NCBI GenBank assembly: GCA_943737045.1
Contig: CALSFV010000089.1
Span: forward strand, 306,247-370,246
Direction: 5' to 3'
From: Parapristionchus giblindavisi
Taxonomy: Eukaryota; Nematoda; Chromadorea; Rhabditida; Diplogasteridae
Length of the DNA: 64,000 bases
Positions within the stretch are counted from its first letter, which is position 1. Each line of letters starts with the position of its first letter. Below the pieces are notes generated by a model. It was not told where the DNA came from. It ran no database searches and worked only from the letters and a program-made list of their open reading frames with translations. The position numbers were made by a program, and so were the translations under genes. Below are positions 47,701 through 60,800 of this stretch, piece after piece.

Positions 47701-49511
47701 ACGATTCACAATTAAGAATGAAGAAGGATATGAAGGGAAAAGAATGGAACGATACAAAACACGTAGTACTCTCTCTTAATATTGTATCCATTAGCAAACA
47801 GCAAAGAATGAAAGATATTGAATAGTAGACAGACACATAGGACATTTCTAATACATTCTTATTCCACATTAATTACATCTTCTCATGTGACGTCGAAATG
47901 ACTACACGGGGATGGACACCATACTAGGAGGAGATTAGATATGAATGAATAGTCTCTTCTTCTTCTTCTATCTACAGTAAGTGATTCATTCTCATTCTAT
48001 TCATATCCTCTATCTATTCATTTCTCGTCTCTTCTGAACATCTGCCTTCCCCTATCTTCATTCTTTTTGTCTTACTTTCTCACCACATCGTAAACTGAGT
48101 AGACGACAACCTTCTCACTTCTCCCCCCTCTCCCTCTAGGACTCTCTCCCTCTCCCTCTAGGACTCTCTCCCTCTCCCTATGATGTACATGCATCATTCA
48201 ACGTAATCATCATCATCAATTAATCTCTTCTTCTTCTCATTCATTTCTCTCATCTCTCACAATGAATTCTACCATAATCACTTCTTTTCTTCCCTCATAA
48301 CATGAATGACATGACATACCTTGTACTTTTTAATCATTCCACTACTACTCTCTCTCTTTCTCTTTGTATCTAGGATAAAGTGGAGAGAGAGGGAGGGAAA
48401 CTAAATCTTGCTAACGGATATCTAATACAGATATTCATTTCCAATCCATTTAGTAGAGGAAACGAGTATTAATATTTCAATAATCATGAGATATCATAAG
48501 GTTGTTAAAAGTTACAACCTACGACACGTACTACTACGACAGTTACAATTGTTGTAAGAGTGAGATTGAAGACCTTATCATGCAATTGTTGCAATGAAGC
48601 CGATAGATAGATAGATGTTCTGTGCCCTCCCATCTATTCTCTCTTTATCTCTATATCTCCTAGATAATGATTACATACTGGAGATACAAAGTATGCCTCG
48701 TAGATAGTAGAAGTCCTCCTCCCCCTAAGGGGAGTAATTGAGACAACTCACGCCAATCTGGACATATAACGAAGAATCTATGAGAGACAACCAACAACCA
48801 CTCCTCTTCATACCAAATGAAGAGAAGAAGAAGGAAATGGAGTGGAGATGATAGAGGGATTGATAATGAGTGAGTGGAATCAACTCAAGGTGGAATCATT
48901 CTGTAGATGACGAATCATTCATCATTGAATAACATATATCGTCTATCAAAGCAACGGATACAACAGCACGTTTCGTTACATTTTCGAGGCCCTTGCACTC
49001 GAATCTAGGAATTTGCTAGACTGATTAAATGGCAAAAAATACAAAAATAAATCATAAACGGTTTCTTTGTAGACATTTTTGGGTTCCCTCCATACTACAC
49101 GTGTACCTTCTATCATTCATTGTATCAGACAAGAACAATAAGGAACTCATTCATGACCTCATTAATAGATCGGTAAGATTACATGACATAAAGAGATGAA
49201 TCAACTTGTTAATCTTTCGCTTCATCGACTACAATAATTACCTTATTGTTCATCCATCGATAGAAGTCAAAGGAATGAGTAAATGAGGTGATAACTCCTT
49301 CTCCTCTAAGTGTTCTATCTTCCTCTAAGCTTAGTTCAGACTAAAGGTTCCTACACACAATCACTCCCTGTGGCAAATGTCTCATTGTATAGGCGATAAC
49401 CAATCAGAGACCAAGACTGTATCTTATCGGATAACACAATCTTATTCATGATCAGAGACTGACTAGATAGTGTATGAATAGATGAATAGATAAGGGAGGA
49501 ATGAGACAATC

Positions 49512-50645
49512 TTTTTTTTTTATTATTTATTTATTTGATACACCCGTGACAGGTGCGACAGCAAATACAGAAACGATGAGAAAAATAATTATAATAATGT
49601 AAGGACTTGGGGAAGGTGACAGGGGTAATTTGACGATAGCTATCATATCTCCGGAGTTCCAGTAGGAGTGAGGTGGACGAGGCCTCAGAACGGGAAGGGG
49701 ACCGTTCAGATCCATGTGACTGTTTGATCAATGGAAACACCGGGATAGATAACTATAGATTGAGTACTTGTACTTGTAGGGTAAGGGGGAGATCGGGGTG
49801 GCGAAATAAGTGGAATTTAATAGAATGAATTGACAAAATTGGATTACAAATTCGATGTAAATTACACAAAAAACGAGTTGTACGATGTGCAAATGAACTA
49901 CGAAGATTCTCTCGTTTAGCAATGGGAATGTGAATAGAGAATGCATTGTGACGAGAATAGCAATTTCGTAAAGAATAGTAATCTGACATAGGTACATCGA
50001 CAAGTGAACGAACTATCTTTACAGCAAAAATGATGTCAGCGACTAAACGTCGTGAATAAAGAGAATGTAAATGATAATTATCAATTCTAAGATTGTAAAT
50101 GGGGGGTGAGGTAGTGGGAAGGGTGGTACGATAATGTATTAATCTAGTGAAAAGGTGCTGGGGTTCTCTAATTGTCTAATAAGACCCTTAGCAGAGGGAG
50201 ACCATACTGGTGAAGCATACTCAAGAACGGGTAAAATGAACGATCGGTAGGCTCTAACGTAGGGATCAACAGATGTACAAGAACAGAACGGAATAAAAGG
50301 TAGATAAGCTATTAGCTTTCTGACAGATAATATCTATATGAGAACGAAAGGATAAAGAATGATCAATGTATACACCAAGATCACGAATAGGTTCTGGAAG
50401 AGAATTGAGGTTTGAATCGGGGATAGGAAGAAGAAAACAGTTGAGATGGTACTGGTGGATTGGGTTGGATTTGCCTATGTAAAGAACGGTGCATTTGTTT
50501 TGTGCAACCGATAACTGCCATTTTTGACAGTATTCTAATATACCCAGTAACCCATTCTGAAGTTGAGAGGTGAGTGTGGGGGGTCTTATAGTAAACATTA
50601 AGAGGATTAAGGAAGAGGAATATGATGGAGGAGATATCATCAGTT
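49512..50645 (-). mobile_element. 5'-truncated non-LTR retrotransposon (LINE) fragment
   Basis: The minus strand encodes the C-terminal part of a LINE reverse transcriptase. LGILEYCQKWQLSVAQNKC and RDLGVYIDHSLSFRSHI match the conserved thumb region of CR1/Jockey/RTE-type enzymes. FILPVLEYASPVWSPSAKG matches the following WSP block. Frames then shift several times to the 3' end, so the copy is dead. It ends in a poly-A/AAATAAATAAT tail (plus-strand T-run at 49512-49538). The polymerase YADD core is missing or decayed at the truncated 5' end near 50600-50645. No target duplication could be identified by eye. Confidence 0.85.
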
Positions 50646-53215
50646 TATGTATACAAGGATTAGTGAGAATGACATGACAAGGTAGATATCATTCATGGGA
50701 ATGATATGATAGATACACATATAGACATGGATAGATTCATCCAATCGTTCTATACATCTGTCTCTTCCTCTACTCTCATCATCATGATGAGATCACTCAA
50801 TTTCCTCTTGTCTTCATTGAGAAGTGTGACCAATGATGAAGAGATGAGATGAAGAAGGAGAGAAAGAGGTCATCGGAAGTGTCAACGATGTTACTTACCA
50901 TCAATAGACACATTGATAGAATAAAGAGATTCCCTTCTTCTTCTTCTCAATCTATCATTCATTCATTGAATACATCAAATGAACCATTACTAATAGACGG
51001 TATATTTGAAGTGAAACATTTCAAAGGTATCCATATCCTTCCCTTCTTCCTCTTCTTCCTTTCTCCGTTCATTCTATTCCATGATTCACTTCTATTCATT
51101 CATATTCCCAATATGAATCGACGACGCCAGAAAGACGAAGAGGAGATAGAGGAGAGGGAGGGAGAAGAATGAAAGAAGACAACTGCCAATTTGAAATGGT
51201 TAGACAGATTTGGATGTAAAGTGAAGATAGAAGGAGAGAGAGAGGAGAGGGATCATAACGAATAGAATAGGAAAAGGAAGAGAAAACATCTGTAGTCAAT
51301 TATATTCAATTTGATCACGTATTAGAACGATTGACGATTTACAGGAAATAGTCAATACGAAAACCATAATGGTCATAAAAATAATGAAATTAGAATGAAA
51401 AGGTCATTGAAGGGAACGAATATGATGATATAACCAAAGAACTGTTGGTTAGATGAATAGGACAGACTATTGAATCCATCCATCTCCATATCTATCCAAT
51501 TACGTTATGTATCCTCTCCTCCTTCTTCTCTCTCAGTGAGTCCTAGTCCCTCTAAGTAGATGAAGTGATGGATCATGAATGAGGAGAGAAGGTTGTCCAA
51601 TTAGTGATTGATGAAACATATCTACATCCACAAGATGGATAGATCCACAGTAGATGACGATGGAGGAGTAAGAGAGGGAGAGGGAGAGGGAGAGAGAGAG
51701 GAAGAGGGAGAGGGAGAGAGAGGGAGGTTAGACAACATCTAATCTTAAGATTAACATGAGATATTACACCATGAACAATAACATCTAATGTGTGCCATTT
51801 ACACCATCTCATATCTCAATATCCATAAGACTATTTCCAATATATTGAGCACCATTTGGAAATAGATACATTCACATTATAATTAATCTCTTCTTCATAT
51901 TTCCTTTCAGATGGTCTCAAACAGAAGGGCAGAAGGGTTTAGCGAGAGAGAACGGACGGGGTTTGGTTTATTCTCTAAGACTTGAGCACACAACCATACA
52001 GAGTAAGCCTTTGTTTGTAACCGCCCCTTCATCCCCTCCCATATACTGACTGATCCATTCTATTGTCAATACCATATACAGTAGGAGTCAGTAGGGGGTA
52101 CTTATCACCTCTGATAGGATCGATACCGTAACCCCATGACATACAAATGATATGTGTTAATAGAGAGGGAGGGGTGACTGTGAGGAGTAAATGTCAATGG
52201 ATCATTATAATCAAATAGTACAAGAGAACAAACATATATATGGAGTGAACACTCATGATATGTAAATAGAATGAGATGAATGAATGAATAGATGGATCAT
52301 CCATAACGGATATGTGTGATGAGTATATGAACAATACAAGAGGATAGATAAGAAGTGAGAGGAGGAGGGGGAGGGGATATTTACCCTATAGGTGATGGAC
52401 TCCAGTGTGATGGGTCAGTCTAGGTGCCAATAGAAAGACTAAGATGAGATAGAGAGAGACATCTGGTAGAAATGATATTATATTGGGGGACTAATACCAC
52501 CTACTAGTAGGTGTAAATCAACCAATACAACGTATAGTTGTAAACTCTCTACGAACAACTATCTCCAATATTCAGTCAGAGGGATAATGGTGTAGTCGTT
52601 CAAATTGGCGACACCCATCGAGAGTAGCGGCTGATCACATCAACCCTATCCACAGTATTCTTCCCTCTATTTCCATCTTCATTCTCTTCTTCCATCTTCT
52701 CATTTTCATTCTAGAAACATCCGGATATTCCTCATTTTGACTTCCTTCCACAAATGACAAACGACAATGAAGAAGAAGAACAAAACTCTATTCTTAAATG
52801 TCATGAAGACACAAATGTTAATGATAATGTGGATGATAATCAATAAACTATCACTAAATATGTCTCCCCCTTGAACTTCCTTCTTCTTCTTCCAATTCAT
52901 CAAGGTAGCACTCTATTCCATCTCTATCCATTATAATGGAGTGTAGAGAGAGAAGGAAAGGAGGACCAACGGAAGTTGCAACCACTCTCCCTCACCCTCT
53001 CTCCCTCTACCTCTGCATCTCCATATCTCGTCTGCGCAGTTGGTAGATCCTTATAGATGGATTGGAAGGGAAGGAAAGGTGTCAAGATATAGATGGATGA
53101 GTCCTCCCATAATAATCAATGACTTATCGAGGTGGTGACAATCCGACAATGACTATGTCCACGAATATTCAATGAAAAAATTGATAGTATTTCATCGTAG
53201 ATCAATAAATGGAGA
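50646..53215. repeat. Gene-free region with GA/CT arrays
   Basis: Contains GAGAGGGAGA arrays at about 51665-51725 and shorter ones near 51135-51170. No exons, RNA genes or long repeats were recognised elsewhere in it. Confidence 0.55.
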
Positions 53216-53223
53216 ATATCGAT

Positions 53224-53320
53224 CATACATTTTCATAGCCTCATAATGCGAGGATTGATCCACCATATATTGCTCATATTCACTATATAAAAATAACGGC
53301 GAGGGTACCGAAAATGTATG
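53224..53320. mobile_element. 97-bp hAT-type MITE
   Basis: Termini CATACATTTTC and GAAAATGTATG with an exact 8-bp duplication ATATCGAT (53216-53223 and 53321-53328). A second, longer copy is at 59695-59856. Confidence 0.88.
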
Positions 53321-53328
53321 ATATCGAT

Positions 53329-54947
53329 TGATATAAGGAGATATATCGATAATGAGATTCATTGTAACATGAACCACTTGATATGACTCAATCGACTATT
53401 TGCTAAGGATATTGAATGATGAAAGGAAATGAGAAAGATCAAAGGACACCCCATCATAAAGAAGAAGAAAAGAGAAAAGGATTGAGTAATATGCATGATA
53501 AACATGGACATATCATGATCGAAGCAAACAATATCTCTTTCTTTCAAACTAAGGAATGATAATAGTAATTTGATCGGAATAGAACAACGAGGTCAATAGT
53601 ATGGGGATAGAGTGCTTCTTCTTCTTTCTTCTTCTTCTTCTTCTTCTTTCAGATATCCGCCCTTCTTTTTGTACTTCATTGTGTAAACATGAACAATACA
53701 ACGAAGATCATTCAAGAGAAAGAGAATATTCAAGTGTCTATTCTATCCATTCACATACTATTCATATCGTAAAGAAGTAATCATTTTGTTCCACTCCAAT
53801 GATTAATACCGAAGGGGTCAGAAGAAGAGATTAAATGACTGTATGGAATGAATGAATAGGAAGAGGCTGGAAAGGGGATAAATGGAGGACCAAGGACGAA
53901 AAGAAGAAAGAAGAAGAGATAATCTACTCATTTGTGTATGAATAAAACGATGCGGGAAACACTGAATAACTAAAGAGAACGTCTAACTAGACGTATTCAT
54001 TCAAAAAAAATCATACCGGATAAATGCATCCATTTAGGATTTTCTTGGAAATGCCATGGAGATTATCACACAGCGAGGAAAACATCTGGAAGAAGAAGAA
54101 GAATATGAATTAATCAAAAATAGAAAGATGAAGCATGATATATGAGAGAATTCGTCATATTGGATGGGAAAAAGCTAATTAGGGATTAATGGGACATTTA
54201 CTATATTAGGAATAGATATCATCTTACACTTATACATGACAAACATCTAACAAGGCAATAATTAGACATACAAACCTTCGGATATGTAAAGTGAAACTGA
54301 AAAAAGAGAGAGCTATAATATGAAACGCCTGGGGGTAGGATATAAAAAGGAAGTAGTAGAGAAGATAGAGGAGAATGCGAGAAGCAAACGAGAAACGAAA
54401 TAATATAAATATAAAATGAAACTAATTCAAAAAGAAAATCACCATTTCGCAAGGAACTTAATCAATCTCAAATGTGATAAATACCGTATACTTATCAGAT
54501 CAATTCCATGTATGACCCTATCGAAGATTTAAATTTTACAGTACTGTTCAATTGATCGATTTTCTTTTTTCATCTATCTATTTTATATCTTTTCCTCCGT
54601 TAAGTCATCTGCATATTAACTGATTCATTCCATGTTCCTCATCTCATTCAGTATTGAATATTTATTTTGATCTGAGTATCGGAAGTATTCAATTAATTAG
54701 GTGACATTCACTTTTTATGGTAACCTTTGGAAAGTGAACAGGTAGATACAAGATGAATACCCTTAAAGGGGAGAATAACTTCGGATCCAGTCATTCATTC
54801 TAGTAGTTCTCTATTAGAGTGAGTGTATGAAGAATGAGAGACAATAAGAATATAAGAGACGATAGAGAAATAGAGATGAATAAGAAGAAGAGTAAAAGCC
54901 ACTTTAGAATTCATTTCATGCTAATCCATTAAACTACGTTACTTCCT
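53329..54947. other. Intergenic upstream of the secreted-protein gene
   Basis: AT-rich with a CTTCTT run at about 53616-53648. No gene seen. The proximal part should contain the promoter of the gene starting at 54948. Confidence 0.45.
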
Positions 54948-55936
54948 ATGAATCTGACCTTTTTCGTTCTTCTCTGCTTTTCATTCATTTTCTTCGTTAC
55001 TGGACAAGGTATCAATAATATTCAAATTATATTTATTTGCTAGATCCACTTTATAGATTGTGGTTGCAGTAATAGTAGAAGCAGCTGTCGGGAAGAAGGT
55101 TAGAGATTAAAGATCAAAGATCAAACATTAATCTGCCTTCAGGATGCTCTCAACGATCAAAAGAAGGAGGTTGTAGTGGAGGATGTGGAGGGGGTAGATC
55201 ATATTGTTTGATAACCTATATTATTGATTGATTATATTTCAGCTAGTAACTACAATGGTAACGGAGGTTATCAAAGAGATGATCCTAAAACCTTCCATGC
55301 GTCACTGGAGAGATTTGGGTTTATTTATTTACTCCTTAAACTTTTTAAAATATTGATTTTTTTTTGCAGTAAACGTAACCGTAAAGGTAAACGATATCAT
55401 AGAAGAAATATAAATGACGATGATAACTATGATTTTGACGATAAAGACGATCGATATCAGTAAGATTACTGTAGAATACTTTGATGTATCGATTGATTCA
55501 GGATTGGATCATTGAATTCTGTTAATTATGATACAGAATATGATGAAAGTGAAAGGAGAAGAAAACCAAGTAATGAAGAAAAGAAGAAAATAAGAGATCC
55601 AAAGAATAGAAGATTTAGATACAAAAGATCTAAACGAGATGATAATCATGTAATCAATAATGATTTTATTATTAATTTAATTAATTACTTTATTTTATAT
55701 CAGGATAACTCGGATACTAATCATCTGTGTAACAATCCACTCATCAAACGAGCATTGGAAATGGTAGATATTAAATCAATAATTCTATCAAAATCAATCA
55801 ATAACAGGGAATGGAATCATTATTATCATCAAATCAAACATCTCCACTATCATTATCTCCAGCTTCTTCTCTTCATGCTCTAATGAAAACTCGATCTAAG
55901 AAATCTCCGTCTCCATGGGGTACGGTAATATATTGA
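54948..55936 (+). CDS. Secreted basic protein, possible peptide precursor
   Basis: Seven exons (54948-55008, 55143-55193, 55243-55318, 55370-55459, 55502-55649, 55704-55763, 55808-55936) join in frame to give 204 residues. A clear signal peptide (LTFFVLLCFSFIFFVTGQ) is followed by a Cys/Gly segment (GCSQRSKEGGCSGGCGG). Next comes HASLERFGKR, a Gly-Lys-Arg context that permits C-terminal amidation after cleavage. Further dibasic sites follow (RKGKR, YKRSKR, PLIKR, RSKK), with Asp/Tyr-rich and Ser-rich stretches between. No membrane helix was seen. This could be a neuropeptide-like precursor or simply a basic secreted protein; no family was recognised. A 29-bp segment with exon-like borders at 55070-55098 must be skipped to keep the frame. 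Confidence 0.7.
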
Positions 55937-56419
55937 TTTTTCATCCTCTTATTTGCTACATATATCGAAGATCTTTGATCTTAACTATCGCACTCTGTCT
56001 TACGGTATTTCTCTTCGTAGTTTGATCATTGATCTCCTCAAGCGTAGTTTGATCTTATAAGAGTGAATTGAATGAATAATTTGAGGTGTAATATGTGGAC
56101 CATCATCATCAATGGATCAATTAGATCTCTCAATCGATACAAAGATGTATTGTTATCATTCATATGAACAAATGAGCTGTTTCGCATTCAGAATTTATTA
56201 GGGCATTCTATCAAATTATTCCAAATTTGTATTAACAACTTTGCATACCAATAAATATTTGTGCTCAATTGAATCATGTACAATAGAACCGGATACTAAA
56301 CATCATGAATATGAAGGAAAAAATAGGGGGAAAGCTTTGTGTGTATGAAAAAAAGAGCACCGATTTGACAGATTGAATAACAAATGAGTATCAACAAACA
56401 ATTGGAATGAATTAAGTAA
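55937..56419. other. Spacer between convergent genes
   Basis: AT-rich 3' flanks of the secreted-protein gene (plus) and the unknown gene (minus). It includes a GATCTTTGATCTT motif at 55973. No other feature seen. Confidence 0.45.
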
Positions 56420-57325
56420 TCAATAAGGAAGATTAAATATCTCACTCAATTTCTTATTGAATATTTCTAAATCTACATTCATTTTCTTATTCTCGATTAA
56501 CTGAAATTAGCAATCAATATAATCTGTTAACAACATAATACTAATACCTCTTTCATATCATTCCATAAAGTGAGGAAGTATATATCACTAGCAACAGGTC
56601 GAATAGCAGTGAACATGAATAGAAGAACATCCATATCATATGTTGATTCACCCTATATCATACAGAATATTCATAACTAATCGATATCCATAATATCATA
56701 CCTTTTGGACACCATCAATAACCGAATCGTATAGAGCAATTGCTTGTAATGCCTTAAGATATTAATAGTTGAATTAAAGATCAAAGATCAATATTCTCAC
56801 ATATTTAAGGGCGTAATGGGCGGCATTCAATCGAGCACTTACAGTACCAGTCTTTGATGTGATCTTCAAAGATCAAAGATCAACAGGGTGATAAATAAGT
56901 AGTTTAACGATAAAAGATTAAATATACCTGAGCTCTAGTTGCAATAACTACCATATAAGCACCAACAATAGCATCTTCAGATCGTGCCTTTCTATTCAGC
57001 ACATCTTTCGCCAATTTTCCAGGATCTGAAATAGATCGTATATCGATTGATCAAACAATAAACTACCGTACCCATTGCTTTTCTCCATATACAGTACTCT
57101 GGAGGCCAATTCTCCGGATCAGGTTTATTACGACGCTTAAATGAGAAAGAAGAAAATGAATAAATGAACGATATGACTTACAATAAGTTCAGCATCAGCA
57201 AGATATCTCATATATTTGATCTGTTTCCTACTGAGACATTTGAAATCAGATTCGAATGATTCAATGATATCCAACATATTCAATCCAATTGGATCACATT
57301 GTTTACCAAGAGTTGGAGTTGTCAT
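56420..57325 (-). CDS. Conserved-looking helical protein, unknown function
   Basis: Seven exons (57182-57325, 57072-57135, 56928-57025, 56801-56863, 56702-56752, 56548-56652, 56420-56500) join cleanly into 201 residues. It has no signal peptide or membrane helix. It contains LNMLDIIESFESDFKCLSRK, an unusual Trp/Pro patch (PDPENWPPEYCIWRKAMDPG), and long helical segments (AIVGAYMVVIATRAQ, ARLNAAHYALKYALQAIALY, DVLLFMFTAIRPVASDIYFL). The even exon phases and absence of repeats argue for a real gene. I do not recognise the family. Two introns contain GATCAAAGATCAA arrays. Confidence 0.75.
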
Positions 57326-57898
57326 TCTATACAATCATTATCAAGTGCATTCAGACACGTCAAGAAATAGAAAGAATGGATAACTTTCGCTGTATAAAGA
57401 CGTCAAAGAGGTTCATTTATGATACGGTATATCATTTGATGTTTAAATGTATAGATAGATAGATATAGTCAATGGAATAAATTTAATCCATTTGTAATAA
57501 AGGAAACAATGGACAGTTGAACTGTAAACGTTTACTGATTAATAAGAAACTTCGATGTAACTATCAAAATGGAATAGATATTGAATGACAAATATAATTG
57601 AGATTTAAAACAAATGATTATTAATACTAAAACATATGCACAAATACAAAAAAAAACAATCTTCGTTTGAGAATTCATGTAACATGAGAATTACAAGGGG
57701 GGGGCTAAACTGACTATAAATAATGGAAAAAAACATCACAAACTTTTCAAAATATTCTCCTTTCGATAAAAACAAAGGCCAACAAATCTTCAAAATGGAT
57801 AAAAGCACTTATTAGATGATAATAAACATGAAAGAATATATGGATGAAAGGGGGATAAATAATACAAAGGGAATGAATACATAAATGATATGATTATC
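57326..57898. other. Intergenic, no feature seen
   Basis: AT-rich, with a G8 run near 57700. It separates two minus-strand genes and should contain the promoter of the gene starting at 57325. Confidence 0.45.
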
Positions 57899-60800
57899 TC
57901 ATTGTAGACCAACCAACCATGATTCAACTTTGTCTCTTGTAGTTGATGATTGAGATAAAGATTGAGATGATGATGATGAAGGAATTGAACTGAAATCATA
58001 AATTAATTAAGAATAAACCATTATATCTTTCGATAACACAGTATACAAACCCAAATATAGATATTTATAACAATAAATGATTTTTCGCCCCATCCTCATC
58101 TAGCAACTACTGATTGAAATGATAAAATTGAAAAATTGAATTGAATAATAAATGAAAGAAAGGCATGGATGGTATTATAATGACTATAATACTTACATCC
58201 TATAACTACAACTAATCGATAGTTGCCACTTACGTAGATTCATCTATAGTTATACATTCACTTTCTTTCTTTGATTCTTTCTTCACTTCAATAGTTGATG
58301 ATGATGATACTTGTTGAGATGAAGATGCAATCTATAATTCATATTAATCAATCAATAATGACTACTTCATAATCGATAGTTTACTAAATATCTACTAAAT
58401 ATTGGGGTAAAGCATATATTTAATCAATAAATCTCAATCAGATATAGTACAAAAATCAAATAAAAAATATTAAAAGAAAAGATACCATAATACAATCTTC
58501 TTCATCATTATTATCATTAGATGGTTCAATCTTAGTCTTTGATCTACTTCCAACATTAATCAATACTTCTCTTTCTATTTGTATATCATCTGAATCTTCT
58601 CGAGTATTTCTATTCGATTCATCTTCTTTCTTCTTCTCAATATCATTTATTCTCTTCTCTTCTTCTTTCTTCTTTTCATCTTCAATCTCCTTTTTCTTCT
58701 TCTCTTCTTCCTTTTTTCGTTCCTCTTCTTTCTTTAATTTTTCCTCTTCTTCTTTCTTTTTCTTTTCTTCTTCCAACTTCAACCTCTTTTCCTCTTCCTT
58801 TTTCTTTTCTTCCTCTTCCTTTCTCTTCTTTTCCTCCTCTATTCTCTTCTTCTCCTCTTCTTTCTTTCTCTTCTCTTCCTCTTTCTTCTTCTTCTCTTCT
58901 TCCATCTTCAACCTCTTTTCCTCTTCCTTTCTCTTCTTTTCCTCTTCCATCCTCTTCATCTCCTCTTCCTTCTTTCTCTTCTCTTCTTCTTCTTCTCTTT
59001 TCCTCTCCTCTTCTCTCTTCCTTTCTTCTTCTTCTCTTTCTATCCTCTCCAATTCAATTCGTTTCTTCATTTCTTCCAATTCCTTTCTAGTCTCCTGTAA
59101 TCATAGAAGATATATCGACAATCAACCCCCTTATATATCTTTATATCTCGACAGATACATTCATTCTGTCCATTACGGTTCACTTTCAAATACATATGAA
59201 CAAATTGACAATGATAAGCATTTCACTCTAGATAATACAAATTGATTGACATCTACTTTAGTAAGTCAAATGATATCAATATACATATGCTTGCATCCAT
59301 CAATATCAACAGTCAATCAATAAATCAATAACTAAATGAATCAATAAAGTAGCATACCTCTACAGTAGCTCGTGCTCTTTCTAATTCATCATCAAGTTTT
59401 CCTCTTTTCTCTTCAATTTCCTTCACATTAGCCAGAGTATCTGCATATAAAAAATAACAATAATGACATAAGATTATTAAATTACTATAAATATAATGTA
59501 TGATAAAATGTATTTACTTTCATATTTAGTATTAAGTTGTTCAAGTAGATCTTCGGTAGTCTTCTTCTCATTCACAATCACTTCCTCTTCTTCTTCTTCT
59601 ATATCTAACTTCAATCGTTTACGACTTCTTGGTCTACAATAACCCATCATCAACAACCATATCATATACAATATATAATACCATCAGTCAAGATCATACA
59701 CTTCATACCCTCGCAATGCGAGGATTCACCCACTATATATGACCACTTGATGAGAAACGAAGCTAAAAAATAACGAATTTTCTGAACCAACCCAACCTAT
59801 TTCGAGAATCAACCCACTATATAAAAAATAAACGGCGAGGTCACCGAAAATGTATGATTCAAGATATAATATTATTGATTGATGATATTAATTGATTTAT
59901 CAATTTAATCATTAAGAGTACTGTAATAGTATATGTGAATACAAATGAACATACGATGAGGGTTGAGCACTTCTCTTCATAGATGATTTAGATGAAGGAC
60001 TTGTTCCTCTAAATAATCAATAATTATATCGATAAATCAATAATTATTTAATACTCACACTTTAGTGTGCATTCTCTTCTCTTCATCTTTTTTAGGTGAA
60101 ACCTTCTTGATGGGTGATTCCTTCTTACTAGGAGTAACTTTCTTAGTAGGAGTCTTCTTAACAGGAGTATCTTCACTTTTACTAGTAGATGGAACATTCT
60201 TTCTAGTTGAACTACTAACAGATTCATTCACATTCTTCTTTCCCTTTATAGGAGTTACAATGGTTGATTCTGTCTTCGATGTTCTTTCACTTGTTTCTTT
60301 CTTCTTAGGAGTTGAAGGAACTGTCTCTTTCTTTCCTTTCTTTGAAGATGAAAGGTCAGGTTCAGATTTCTTTCCTTTCTTAGGTGATTCTGGTTTAGCT
60401 ACAGTATCCTTCTTTACTTTCTTAGGCGATTCAGATACAGTATCCTTCTTTACTTTCTTAGGCGATTCAGATACAGTATCCTTCTTTCCTTTCTTAGGTG
60501 ATTCAGGTACAGTATCCTTCTTTACTTTCTTAGGCGATTCAGGTACAGTATCCTTCTTTCCTTTCTTAGCAGGAGATTCCTCTGTAGTGGACGACTTCCT
60601 TGATCTCTTAGGCGTCTGAATAATAATCTCATCAATACCAGACATGTTTAATGAAATTAAGAACCATTCAATTCGATAATTAAATAATATTAGTATGAAT
60701 ATGATACCGAAGCGGAAGTAGCTTTAGCTTCCTTATTCTTCAAATTATGAGACTCGATTATTTTGTTCACTTTCTGCAATGGATATTATCTATTGAATGG

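Larger units (their letters stand above)
42130..49511. repeat. Microsatellite-rich gene desert
   Basis: No exon series found over 7.4 kb. GA/GGA and CT arrays recur, for example 42310-42360, 42598-42650, 43360-43460 (with a G9 run), 43795-43835, 44165-44205, 46320-46365, 46640-46690, 46800-46880 (with a G12 run), 47060-47090 and 48122-48180. The remainder is AT-rich with many ATTGAT and TAC(N)GTA words. All open frames here translate the arrays or are short and isolated. Confidence 0.7.

Noticed and set aside
60065..60619. 184-codon plus-strand frame opposite the SPKK-repeat exon
   Set aside because: Antisense shadow of a repetitive coding exon whose splice phases fit on the minus strand.
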